A model generated the notes under the pieces. The model was given only the letters and a program-made list of their open reading frames with translations. It ran no database searches and was not told the origin of the DNA. From a virus, in the IMG/VR virus record IMGVR_UViG_3300009167_000038, positions 1-20,423 of that record: 20,423 nucleotides of DNA; one strand, written 5' to 3'. Shown one piece after another: positions 1-7,357 of the stretch; position 1 is the stretch's first letter, and each line of letters starts with the position of its first letter. The translations under genes and the position numbers were made by a program.

Positions 1-1116
1 AGTTATAAGCATTCCAGCAATTCCAAGAACAATAAATGCAGCAGCAAGTGCACCTAATGCTATAGCTATTTCAGCAATACTCATTGAGCCTAACGTCTTT
101 AAAACTGGAGTGAGTATTGATAATGCCGCAGAAACTACTAGTAAGGCGGCAGCACCAGCAATAGCTCCAGACATTGCATACATCCCAATAGCTATTATAA
201 GTAAAGCGCCACCTAAGGCAACTAACCCTCTAGCAACCTCTTCCCAACTCATGCCTGACATTTTGACCAATGCATCGGCAAGAATAGTAATTGCTCCAGA
301 AATTATAAGAAGACCAGCAGCGGTAAGAATCATACTCTTTGGCAAAAGTTTTACTGCTACAACTATAGCTAGCAATGCCCCAGCCATTCCAGTCATACCC
401 CTGGCTATTTCTTCCCAAGATAATTTGCCTAATTTTGTTATTGCCTCAACAAATATAAGCATGGCACCACCAAGAATAGCCATTCCAATAGCGGTTGCCA
501 TTAAATTCATTCCACTTCCAACTAATTGGGTAAAAAGAGCCACTTCAGTTAGGATAGCGCCAATAGTTATTAAGCCCTGTTTTAAAACTCCTATATCCAT
601 TTTACCGAATTTTTCAACAGCTGCAGATATTAGTAATATACCAGCAGCTAAAGCAATAATGCCAAGACCGCCACTAATACCTCCGCCCTTGCCAACCATT
701 TGAGTGAAGATTACTAACTCCGCAAGAATTACGCCGATAGCAGCAAGTCCCTTTTGCAAGGTGCCAACATCAAGATCGCCTAATCTTCTAACTACATCTG
801 TAATAATTTCAAGTCCAACTGCTAAAACAATAAGACTAACTGCTGCACCAACAAAACTCTTGGCACCAGCTCCTAAGATTCGCATAAATACAACAAGACC
901 AGTAGTTATTGCGCCTAACGCTACTAAACCATTTGCTAATTCTTGCTGATCTATATCTGCTAAGGACTTAAGGGCAACACTCAGAAGTAAAAGTGATAAA
1001 CCCATAGCAATAAGCGTAGCAGATGCTCCTGCAGCTCCACCAATACCTCCACTATTAAGCAAGCTCATTGATACTACTAATTCTGCAAATAGAACAGTAA
1101 TTGCTTTTATTGATCC
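1..1116 (-). repeat. Degenerate 54-62-residue hydrophobic repeats in the tape measure protein
   Basis: Within the tape measure frame a Gly-hydrophobic motif (for example GLVALGAI, GLAAIGVI, GLITIGAI, GMTGMAGA, GLVALGGA) recurs. The first codon of each copy has its 5' base at 1116, 930, 750, 576, 399, 228 and 66. Spacings are therefore 62, 60, 58, 59, 57 and 54 residues. Each copy is followed by a long apolar stretch. The repeats are protein-level and degenerate, not near-identical DNA copies, and they probably continue past the left edge. This is consistent with a predicted membrane-associated segment of a tape measure protein. Confidence 0.75.
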
Positions 1117-3285
1117 AGTAAGTTTCTCTGAATCTATTAAAGACAGTACCAACAAAGACGCTGCTAAGAGACCTACAGCAATAGCAATATTTAATAATGT
1201 CTTAGATTTTAGGTTTTGCTGATAAGCTTCGAGACTCTTTCTAACTCCATCTAAAATGCCAGCTACTCCACCAAGCATTCCGCTAAAACTATCCATGACT
1301 CCACTACCTGACTTCACAAATTTGGTAATGGCTAGGATAAATGCACCAAGAAAACCAGCATTAAGAGTATCAAATAGGTTGCTAAAATCAACGGTAGAAA
1401 CAGCATTCATAATAGCTGTTCCTAGTTGGCCTAATATTTTTCCCATCCAGCTTCCTAATCCTAGAAGAATTGGAGCAGACTTTTTGAGAAAACCAATAAG
1501 ACCATTTACAATAAATGTTACACCGTTGAATAGCATTTCAAGCGGGGCAAAACGAAGTTTAAGCTTATCAACAAAACTAGTAGCACCACCTGTATTAATT
1601 TTATTAAAATTAAGAGCATTTTTGAAATTATCAATAAATCCACCAAATGTATTCTTAATTTCGTCTATTAAGACTTTAACATTATCAAATACACTTTTAA
1701 ATTTATCTCCAAACTCACTAAGAGAATCCTTAAGTTTTATAAAATTAAGTTTTATTGTTTCTAGTTTCTTCCCAAAGACGTCATTCGTTTTTATAAAATC
1801 TCTAGTCTTTATTATTTGAAAGGACAATACTTTTAAATATTGAAGTAAACTACCTACTAATGGCTTTATTCCGCTTGTATTAATTTTTCCAAAACTTTCA
1901 AATATAGCTTCTACTGCCATTTTACCAATATCTAAAATAGCAAATAACCCTCTAAAAATATCTCTTAATCTCTGAATAGTTATTAAACTTGGTTTAAGAT
2001 AATCAGTAAATTCTTTTATGGCTTTAGTTATATTATAAATTGTACGTCCTGCAGGTCCACTAGGAAAAATTGAATTCCAAGCGTCTCCAACAGCCTTCAT
2101 AACACTAAGCACAGAATCAAGCACATTTTTAATAGCTTGAACAGCTAAATTTCTTCCACCAAAATCTTTCCAACCTTGCAGCATCTCGTTACGAACATCG
2201 CTAGACCTTTGAATGAGGGCACCAAAAGTGTCATTTAAATATGTAAAGAAACTCTTAGCCTCTCCAAAATCACCAAATATAATTTGCCAGGTCTTAGCCC
2301 ATCCCGACTGCATGGCCTCACTTAAGGTTTCTCGCAATTGACTTAAGGTTTTAACTTTAGTGGCAGCATCAATAGCCGTTACGCCAAGTTTAAGAATTCC
2401 AGCTATCTGGTCTTCCGTATACCCCATTGTTCTTAACTGATCAGCATTAAGATCACCAGTAAATTTGGATAGGGTTTCAGTTAAAATTTCACTACTTAGC
2501 CAACCTTCCTGAAGAGTTTCTCTAAAACTGCCCTGACTTTTAATCATATCGTCAATAGCAATGCCATGTACACGAGCAGTTTCTTTAAGAGCATCTTGAA
2601 ATACTTGACCACCCATGCCAGCATTTACAACTGAGTTCCAGTCCATAAGCTTTACTGTACCAGATGATAATGCTTGAGATAACTGATACATAGCTGTTGC
2701 TGCTTGCTGAGAATTTGAACCGGATACGGCAGCTAAGTTAGCAATACCTTTAATAGCATCTGCCGCCACATTTAAATCGATGCCAGCAGCAGTGAATGTT
2801 CCCATATTTTTAGCCATCTCAGGGAAACTATAAATGGTTTGATCGGCATACTTATTCATTTCTTCAAGTATGTCGTTAACCTCTTGAAGAGTAGTACCCT
2901 TAGATGCAGTATTTGCCAATATGGTTTGTATAGAATTCATCTGGACTTCATATTCACTGAAACCCTTCTTTGCTGGTGCAGTTAATGAAGTCCATAATTT
3001 CTTTCCAAAATCAATAGCGGCATTAGTAAGATTTTGAAGAACGGTCATACCAATGATGCCAAAAGTAGAAAATCTATTAGATAGATTTTGAACACCGTCA
3101 GAAATTCCACCTAAATTAAGTGTTTTACCAGCGCTGGAAAAGTTTTGCAAACTCTTAGCTTGTTCACTAAGATCTAATGCTTTTTTCAGTTTATCTAATG
3201 AGTCTACACTTGTTTTAACGCCACTTTCAAACTGTTGATTTTCGAATCCTAGATGAACAGCACGATTATCTACAGTATTACTCAT
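1..3285 (-). CDS. Tail tape measure protein (N-terminal 1095 codons, runs off the window)
   Basis: This protein fills the tail tube, sets tail length and is ejected with the DNA. The frame stays open from the ATG at 3285 to base 1, giving 1095 codons with no stop; the C-terminus lies outside the window. Residues about 100-240 match the conserved tape-measure core: the stretch with SEYEVQMNSIQTILAN, followed by a segment on Ala/Gly-rich helices ending near the TARVHG motif. Residues about 498-555 are amphipathic charged helices. From about residue 723 the protein is a series of hydrophobic, membrane-like segments built on a motif such as GLVALGAI, repeated every 54-62 residues. The ATG overlaps the stop of the upstream gp10-like gene (ATGA) and has a GGAGGTG ribosome binding site 8 bases upstream. 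Size, core motif and position after two tail chaperones make the call firm; the ejection and membrane roles are inferred from the family. Confidence 0.94.
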   Translation of the reverse strand, partial: MSNTVDNRAVHLGFENQQFESGVKTSVDSLDKLKKALDLSEQAKSLQNFSSAGKTLNLGGISDGVQNLSNRFSTFGIIGMTVLQNLTNAAIDFGKKLWTSLTAPAKKGFSEYEVQMNSIQTILANTASKGTTLQEVNDILEEMNKYADQTIYSFPEMAKNMGTFTAAGIDLNVAADAIKGIANLAAVSGSNSQQAATAMYQLSQALSSGTVKLMDWNSVVNAGMGGQVFQDALKETARVHGIAIDDMIKSQGSFRETLQEGWLSSEILTETLSKFTGDLNADQLRTMGYTEDQIAGILKLGVTAIDAATKVKTLSQLRETLSEAMQSGWAKTWQIIFGDFGEAKSFFTYLNDTFGALIQRSSDVRNEMLQGWKDFGGRNLAVQAIKNVLDSVLSVMKAVGDAWNSIFPSGPAGRTIYNITKAIKEFTDYLKPSLITIQRLRDIFRGLFAILDIGKMAVEAIFESFGKINTSGIKPLVGSLLQYLKVLSFQIIKTRDFIKTNDVFGKKLETIKLNFIKLKDSLSEFGDKFKSVFDNVKVLIDEIKNTFGGFIDNFKNALNFNKINTGGATSFVDKLKLRFAPLEMLFNGVTFIVNGLIGFLKKSAPILLGLGSWMGKILGQLGTAIMNAVSTVDFSNLFDTLNAGFLGAFILAITKFVKSGSGVMDSFSGMLGGVAGILDGVRKSLEAYQQNLKSKTLLNIAIAVGLLAASLLVLSLIDSEKLTGSIKAITVLFAELVVSMSLLNSGGIGGAAGASATLIAMGLSLLLLSVALKSLADIDQQELANGLVALGAITTGLVVFMRILGAGAKSFVGAAVSLIVLAVGLEIITDVVRRLGDLDVGTLQKGLAAIGVILAELVIFTQMVGKGGGISGGLGIIALAAGILLISAAVEKFGKMDIGVLKQGLITIGAILTEVALFTQLVGSGMNLMATAIGMAILGGAMLIFVEAITKLGKLSWEEIARGMTGMAGALLAIVVAVKLLPKSMILTAAGLLIISGAITILADALVKMSGMSWEEVARGLVALGGALLIIAIGMYAMSGAIAGAAALLVVSAALSILTPVLKTLGSMSIAEIAIALGALAAAFIVLGIAGMLIT

Positions 3286-3659
3286 AGTTTGCACACCTCC
3301 ATCCATATGGCATCTGAAATTTCGCCTAATATAGGACCCATAACAGGATTAATATAGTCAATGCCCTGGACATATGTACCGCCTCTTGTTCCGTGTCCGT
3401 ATTGAATAAGCATTGCTGGCTTTGCCCCGTTCTCTTCATGTGAGTTATACCAACCTATAAAATAATTATTACGACCAACTTCAACTTTATAACTCCATGA
3501 GGCAGCTGTTACTCCTGTATCTTTTGGAGTTGCCATAGCCAGAGCATTAACACCTTTTGATCCATATCCTTCAAGAATGCGGCGTATTTCTAATTTTTTA
3601 GCATTACTAAAGAATCTTTCTGTATTGCGAAAATCTCCGGTTTGTTTAATGGTAATCAT
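3282..3659 (-). CDS. HK97 gp10-like head-tail/tail component
   Basis: This 125-residue protein carries the TPKDTGVTAASWSYKV motif at residues 44-59 and a YGHGTRGGTYVQG loop near residues 87-99, followed by a DYINPVMGPI segment. All three are hallmarks of the HK97 gp10-like family, small proteins at the head-tail joint or tail completion point. It starts one base after the stop of the second tail chaperone and its stop overlaps the tape measure start (ATGA), so expression of the three genes is probably coupled. The ribosome binding site is only a GGGG stretch, weaker than its neighbours. In HK97 and lambda this protein is encoded before the tail tube gene; here it sits directly before the tape measure, an arrangement I recall from other Firmicutes phages. 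The family call is good; the exact place in the virion is inferred. Confidence 0.75.
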   Translation of the reverse strand: MITIKQTGDFRNTERFFSNAKKLEIRRILEGYGSKGVNALAMATPKDTGVTAASWSYKVEVGRNNYFIGWYNSHEENGAKPAMLIQYGHGTRGGTYVQGIDYINPVMGPILGEISDAIWMEVCKL

Positions 3660-3660
3660 A

Positions 3661-4200
3661 TTACCCCGTAGTATTTAATCTCTCTCGACGAGCAGCGTTA
3701 AGAGCAGCATTACGAGAATATATAGTTCCTTTCGGAACTTTCTTCTTAGGTTGATTTTTAATATTACAAACATTAATTAATGTTAATAATCTATTCAAAT
3801 GCCACTTTTGGCATTCGAAAGGAATATTTAATGCAACCATCCAATAGTAGATAATCTCTGCTGTGATTATATCATTATTAATAACTTTTTTCTCATTACT
3901 AAATGTTGTAGCAGTCATTGGAGCTTCAATATATTGACTTACTTGATTCATGATATCATTAGTAATCCCGTTATATATATCAAAGTCAACATTTTGATTA
4001 ATCGTCATACAACGAATGTAATCGATTGTTTCTTCATAAGTTTTTGGAGTTCTTGATAGAAACGGTTTACACCATTTCGACTCCCATTTTGATAACGAGA
4101 CTAAAGAATGTTCCAACTGTAGAACTTGTTCCTTCTTTTGAACAAACTCATTAGCTATCTCATTCCATAATTCAGTGGCAGGAATGGTTATCTGCAACAT
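3661..4200 (-). CDS. Second tail assembly chaperone-like protein
   Basis: This 179-residue protein lies between the first chaperone and the gp10-like gene, the usual site of the T-type half of a gpG/gpGT chaperone pair. It has a LEHSLVSLSKWESKWCKPF segment (residues about 29-47), a TYEETIDYIRCM segment, an EAPMTATTFS segment, and a C-terminal block with IPFECQKWHLNRLLTL followed by a basic tail. I recognise this pattern as a conserved phage protein encoded before the tape measure. Chaperones of this kind coat the tape measure protein during tail polymerisation and are absent from the finished virion. It has its own ribosome binding site (GAGGAG about 8 bases before the ATG) and is separated from the upstream gene by 24 bases, so it appears to be translated independently. 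The chaperone role is inferred from position and pattern. Confidence 0.68.
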   Translation of the reverse strand: MLQITIPATELWNEIANEFVQKKEQVLQLEHSLVSLSKWESKWCKPFLSRTPKTYEETIDYIRCMTINQNVDFDIYNGITNDIMNQVSQYIEAPMTATTFSNEKKVINNDIITAEIIYYWMVALNIPFECQKWHLNRLLTLINVCNIKNQPKKKVPKGTIYSRNAALNAARRERLNTTG

Positions 4201-4224
4201 TCTTTAGTCTCCTCATAATTTTCT

Positions 4225-4599
4225 CTATGAATTAGATGGAAGATTAGTTGGTATAATACCATTAATAAAGGCAGTGGCAGCCTCAGCATTCGTTGCCAAT
4301 TCCATAAACAAATCACTATATGCCTGTGTCTGTATGAAGGCGTCACGAACTTCCTTATTTTTCACAAACTGCCTTCCATCTGGAGATTTCTCTCCGTATG
4401 ATCTTGCAATAATATCCTTAAATATTTCAACAATACTAGCATTATCTTGAGCTTCGATAATTTTTTGAAGTTTTGTAGAAAGACCACCTTCGGTTGAGAG
4501 TTCCATCTCGGCAACTTCAGCCTTAGTAAGGTTGAAATAGAAAGTTTCTTCTCGCTGATTCCCATCAAAATCTGTGTATTTAATTGTCTTTTTAAGCAT
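4225..4599 (-). CDS. Tail assembly chaperone, gpG-like
   Basis: This 124-residue, acidic, mostly helical protein begins with a beta-like KKTIKYTDFDGN segment, followed by a FYFNLTKAEVAEMELS motif at residues about 21-36. That motif is typical of small phage tail chaperones that precede the tape measure gene. A helical domain follows, with YGEKSPDGRQF near the middle and an SDLFMELATNAEAATAFINGI segment near the end. The start has an AAAGGAG site 9 bases upstream. In lambda the G and T products are joined by a -1 frameshift; here I see no heptameric slippery site before the stop, and the downstream gene has its own start. The role in tape measure folding and tail tube assembly is inferred from motif and gene order. 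Confidence 0.7.
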   Translation of the reverse strand: MLKKTIKYTDFDGNQREETFYFNLTKAEVAEMELSTEGGLSTKLQKIIEAQDNASIVEIFKDIIARSYGEKSPDGRQFVKNKEVRDAFIQTQAYSDLFMELATNAEAATAFINGIIPTNLPSNS

Positions 4600-4622
4600 G
4601 ATAATTTTCTCCTTTCAATATT

Positions 4623-4928
4623 TTAATCTGTTTGAACACAACATAAACCATATGCATCTGCAATGACGTTTTCGATTAGACAGTTTTGAACTTTTCTCCA
4701 CCCCTTACCAAAATAAACAACATCAGCCTTTGACATAAGGAGAATGGAATTACCAAGATACCAGAGGGCATTTGCATCGTCAGGAACATCTTTTATAAGA
4801 GAAGCAAGATTCTCGATTGGTTCATCTTCATCAAACATATCTTTTACTTCAGCGATGGCTGCGTCTCTTATTTCTTGAATTTCTTCATCTGATTGTCCAT
4901 TCATTGGTTGACTGATAAATAGGTTCAT
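4623..4928 (-). CDS. DUF4406 protein, nucleoside 2-deoxyribosyltransferase-like
   Basis: This 101-residue protein opens with MNLFISQPMNG (residues 1-11) and has ALWYLGNSILLMSKADVVYF (54-73), GW at 77-78 and IENVIADAYG (85-94). These match DUF4406, a small Rossmann-like family related to nucleoside 2-deoxyribosyltransferases. Glu86 falls where those enzymes keep their catalytic glutamate. The substrate is unknown: it could act on nucleosides or nucleotide-derived molecules, but no activity can be read from the sequence. It is not a structural protein by fold, yet it sits inside the tail operon between the tail tube and the chaperones and directly after a strong hairpin. That makes it look like a cargo (moron-type) gene. 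The ribosome binding site is AAGGGAG. The family call is good; the function is open. Confidence 0.75.
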   Translation of the reverse strand: MNLFISQPMNGQSDEEIQEIRDAAIAEVKDMFDEDEPIENLASLIKDVPDDANALWYLGNSILLMSKADVVYFGKGWRKVQNCLIENVIADAYGLCCVQTD

Positions 4929-4953
4929 CCCATTCTCCCTTTTTAGAATATAT

Positions 4954-4984
4954 AAAGGGGCCTGGGATATTCCTAGACCCCTTT
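4954..4984 (-). terminator. Hairpin terminator/attenuator after the tail tube gene
   Basis: An inverted repeat starts 6 bases after the tail tube stop codon. On the minus strand, AAAGGGG pairs with CCCCTTT; the stem continues through a further six positions containing one G-T wobble and one A-C mismatch, and the loop is five bases. The 3' side reads TTTATATATT, which is U-rich but not a pure U tract, so termination is probably partial. Placement just after the most abundant tail protein suggests it lowers read-through into the DUF4406 and chaperone genes. Read on the plus strand, the same hairpin is followed by TTTTT, so it could also stop antisense transcription. Confidence 0.6.
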
Positions 4985-4990
4985 TTAAAA

Positions 4991-5656
4991 TTAGACAGTC
5001 TCCAAGAGAGCCTTCACTGCATCTGGAAGTGGAAGATTTGCCACACCAGTTGTAAGATCACCAAATAACTCATACTCAAGAGCTAGAAGGCCTGCAGCGG
5101 TCGCTTGCGTCGAGTCAACAATCAGCAAAGAAGTTGGCTGAAAGCCTGTAACATTTGTTGGAGTTGTAGAAATCTCCCAACTAAACGTAATAGCTTCTGG
5201 AGAATCATTAACTGTAGCGTATGCTTTTTCTGATGGAGAAGCCAAACAACCATAAAGCAAATGGAGTTTGTAACCAAGGTCCTGGCCACCCACATCGTTA
5301 CCCAATTTAGTCCGATAAACCAAACCAAATTGCTTACGAGGTTGCTGAGCAACCCAACCACCTAGCCCAGTTCCAATCTCTTTAGAACCATCACATTCTG
5401 CAAAAGCTTCTGGATAGGTATAAGCCTCTAAGGTGGCAGAAAATTCCTCAGCTGACATAAGAGTTAAATACTTAATATTATCGGCATACAAGGGTGTTGG
5501 CTCAGCACCGGAGGGACTTTCTGTAACAGCGGTTAAGCCATTCCAAGGAACTCCCAAAGGATATGCACCAGTACCGTCCATAACATACAAAACCCCATGA
5601 TCAACACCGGTTTCAAAAAAACGTTTACCAGTATCATCCCAAACTAATTGAGTCAT
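4991..5656 (-). CDS. Major tail tube protein
   Basis: This 221-residue protein should polymerise into the tail tube. It begins MTQLVWDDTGKRFFETGVDHG and carries PWNGLTAVTESPSGAEPTPLYADNIKYL-type sequence across residues 38-66. AEEFSATLEAYTYPEAF and a long PSEKAYATVNDSPEAITFSWE-type segment follow in the second half. These are familiar features of a siphovirus major tail protein family. The gene lies between the terminator-like gene and the chaperones, the expected slot. AAAGGA lies about 10 bases before the ATG. A strong hairpin follows the stop codon directly. No Ig-like C-terminal extension is present. Identification is by recognised sequence pattern and gene order. Confidence 0.87.
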   Translation of the reverse strand: MTQLVWDDTGKRFFETGVDHGVLYVMDGTGAYPLGVPWNGLTAVTESPSGAEPTPLYADNIKYLTLMSAEEFSATLEAYTYPEAFAECDGSKEIGTGLGGWVAQQPRKQFGLVYRTKLGNDVGGQDLGYKLHLLYGCLASPSEKAYATVNDSPEAITFSWEISTTPTNVTGFQPTSLLIVDSTQATAAGLLALEYELFGDLTTGVANLPLPDAVKALLETV

Positions 5657-5671
5657 CTTATTTTTTTCCTT

Positions 5672-5977
5672 TTAAAAATAAAGTATAAAAATATTATGAT
5701 TGAGATTATCAGCTACAAAATGACGATCGAATATGCATTTCTGTAGCATGATAACTTGATCGAGAATTGAACTATCCGGATTTTTATCTATAACGGTCAA
5801 TGAATAACGTTTTTCAACTACATATGGATAATTATCTGCAAATTTGGTATCCATATCATCCAAATTATAGACAATACACGGATAATTCATTTGTAAAGTT
5901 GGAGGGGGCTGGAAATATACATTTCTAGAACCTAATAGAGTTTCAAGAAGAGTTTGCAAATCGGCTCTAGTTCCCAT
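5672..5977 (-). CDS. Tail terminator/neck-like protein
   Basis: This 101-residue protein begins MGTRADLQTLLETLLGSRNV and contains YFQPPPTLQMNYPCIVY, a YSLTVIDKNPDSSILDQV segment, and the ending CIFDRHFVADNLNHNIF. I recognise these from small phage proteins encoded between the head-closure and tail tube genes. In that slot the usual role is tail termination or head-tail joining, which is inferred here. I chose the ATG at 5977. A TTG at 5992 in the same frame would add five residues, but the GGAGGGG site lies ideally, 6 bases before 5977, and the TTG codon itself overlaps that site. The start overlaps the end of the head-closure gene by 11 bases, which suggests translational coupling. Confidence 0.68.
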   Translation of the reverse strand: MGTRADLQTLLETLLGSRNVYFQPPPTLQMNYPCIVYNLDDMDTKFADNYPYVVEKRYSLTVIDKNPDSSILDQVIMLQKCIFDRHFVADNLNHNIFILYF

Positions 5978-6290
5978 TATACACCCCTCCAACTGTTAAA
6001 ATGATACGAGGTCTCTGGATTTCGAACGATGATATTTTCCAAGAGACCTCGTCAAGCTTCAAATAACGCATTAAATGGGTATGATTAATCGTATATTCAT
6101 CTGCAAGAATACTAAATCGATTATCAATAACCAAAGCTTCATTAATTTTTTGACTATTTTCCCAACGTCTCGTATTGCGAAGAATGTCTCCACTGCAAGG
6201 ACGCTCTGTAACAACTTCACCATATACTCCTGGCGCAGTTTCGCTTTCTTCAACTGTTACAAATCCAATAAGTCCGTGAAACTTTGCCAT
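5967..6290 (-). CDS. Head-closure/head-tail connector protein
   Basis: This 107-residue protein begins MAKFHGLIGFVTVEESETAPGVYGE and has ERPCSGDILRNTRRWENSQ near residues 29-47, an NTRRW-type motif, an RYLKLDEVSWKISSFEIQRPRI segment and the ending LTVGGVYNGN. This pattern belongs to a conserved family (I believe DUF7253 or close to it) that follows the capsid gene in many Gram-positive phages and is thought to close the head or join it to the tail. AAAGGAG lies upstream of the ATG. It is preceded by the capsid gene with a gap of 20 bases, and its 3' end overlaps the next gene. The structural role is inferred from family and position. Confidence 0.7.
   Translation of the reverse strand: MAKFHGLIGFVTVEESETAPGVYGEVVTERPCSGDILRNTRRWENSQKINEALVIDNRFSILADEYTINHTHLMRYLKLDEVSWKISSFEIQRPRIILTVGGVYNGN
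5984..5990 (-). promoter_or_regulatory. Ribosome binding site fixing the start of the tail terminator-like gene
   Basis: GGAGGGG on the minus strand lies 6 bases before the ATG at 5977. It overlaps the alternative TTG start at 5992, which therefore cannot use it. This supports a 101-residue product and sits inside the last codons of the upstream head-closure gene. Confidence 0.7.
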
Positions 6291-6310
6291 ATTAGAGCTC
6301 CTTTAAACTA

Positions 6311-7357
6311 TTACGCCTGAGCGCGCTCGATAACCAAAGCAGACTTCGGCATAGTCAAAGCGCCAGAAATACGAGTCTCGATCAAATACTTATATTGGTT
6401 ATAGTCAATATCAAAGTCATCAAACATGCTCACAGCGCCACCCTTGTCGGCACCAATGGTGTAATCGTAGAGATTAGCAATAATGCCAAGCAAATCATAT
6501 TCAAGGGTATCAGTTCGATGAAGGCCTTCCATTACTGGAACTTCAATAATGTTCTTAACACGAAGAACAGCCGCGAGATCAGCTTCAGTCTTGTAAATCC
6601 GATACCCAAGACTATCTTTAATCAGCAGCATAGAACTCAGAAAACTGGGACTGGTGAAGAGAGTCGGACTTCCGGATCCCTTATAATTAACTCGAGCAGC
6701 CGTAATCTTGTCAATAACTTCCTCTGCCAAATTGTCGGTAGAGGGAAGCTGAACATGATGAGCATAAAGATCGCTATCGGTCCAAATTGGGCGGACACAG
6801 GTTTCATCAATCTTATCTTCAGAAACGCCCGAGCGACCATCACCAACCAATACTGCACGAGCAATTTCCTCATCCAGCATCATGCGCATTTCAGCTTTCA
6901 ACCATGCAACAATATCGAGATCGGTAATATCAAGAATATCATTCCGATCCAATTTCTGCTTCTTATAGATCGTGGTCGGGGTAGTGGTGCGTTTCAGCAA
7001 ACCAAAGACTTCATCCTTTTTCAAAGCACCAGTAACATAGCCCATAGCACGAGCAGTATCAACGGTAATATCAGCATAAACACTCTTAATACGAGAAAAT
7101 GGAGTGTGGCGAGTCCCGCTCATAACAGGGGCTACCCAAGTCGTCTCACGAGCAAGAAAAGCCGGTTGCTGTTCTACCAAACGAGCATCCGGGAACAAAT
7201 AATCAATATTATCAATACCATAGGTTCCGGCGTGCTCAATAACTGCCTGCTTTAAAGAACCAAAGCGAGCTGCGTCCTTTGCAATTTGCTCGAACTGATC
7301 ATGCGAAAGATAAACTCGATTATTAACTGCTGAACCATCAAAAGCGTTTGCTTTCAT
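6311..7357 (-). CDS. Probable free major capsid protein from an internal start
   Basis: Within the protease-capsid frame, Met239 (ATG at 7357) is preceded by AAGGAGATAAAGGTACA, a strong Shine-Dalgarno sequence. Starting there gives a 348-residue protein covering the complete HK97-type capsid segment, without the protease and acidic linker. A head needs hundreds of capsid subunits but few proteases, so a nested start would solve the dosage problem. The sequence directly shows the ATG and the SD, and that the boundary coincides with the end of the linker; use of the start is inferred. The alternative is that only the fusion is made and the protease part is cut off during maturation, in which case this site would be the approximate cleavage region. 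Confidence 0.6.
   Translation of the reverse strand: MKANAFDGSAVNNRVYLSHDQFEQIAKDAARFGSLKQAVIEHAGTYGIDNIDYLFPDARLVEQQPAFLARETTWVAPVMSGTRHTPFSRIKSVYADITVDTARAMGYVTGALKKDEVFGLLKRTTTPTTIYKKQKLDRNDILDITDLDIVAWLKAEMRMMLDEEIARAVLVGDGRSGVSEDKIDETCVRPIWTDSDLYAHHVQLPSTDNLAEEVIDKITAARVNYKGSGSPTLFTSPSFLSSMLLIKDSLGYRIYKTEADLAAVLRVKNIIEVPVMEGLHRTDTLEYDLLGIIANLYDYTIGADKGGAVSMFDDFDIDYNQYKYLIETRISGALTMPKSALVIERAQA

Noticed and set aside
110-949. Plus-strand open frames antisense to the tape measure gene
   Set aside because: Their products are low-complexity Ala/Pro/Ile/Ser strings, have no good ribosome binding sites, and mirror the hydrophobic repeats of the minus-strand tape measure gene.
1256-1819. 187-residue plus-strand open frame
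   Set aside because: It lies entirely opposite the continuous tape measure frame and shows no recognisable family pattern.
5978-5992. TTG start at 5992 for the tail terminator-like gene
   Set aside because: The TTG codon overlaps the GGAGGGG site that is ideally spaced for the ATG at 5977.
6395-7255. 286-residue plus-strand open frame opposite the capsid gene
   Set aside because: The minus strand carries a clear HK97-type capsid sequence; the opposite frame reads as its shadow, with no motif and no ribosome binding site.
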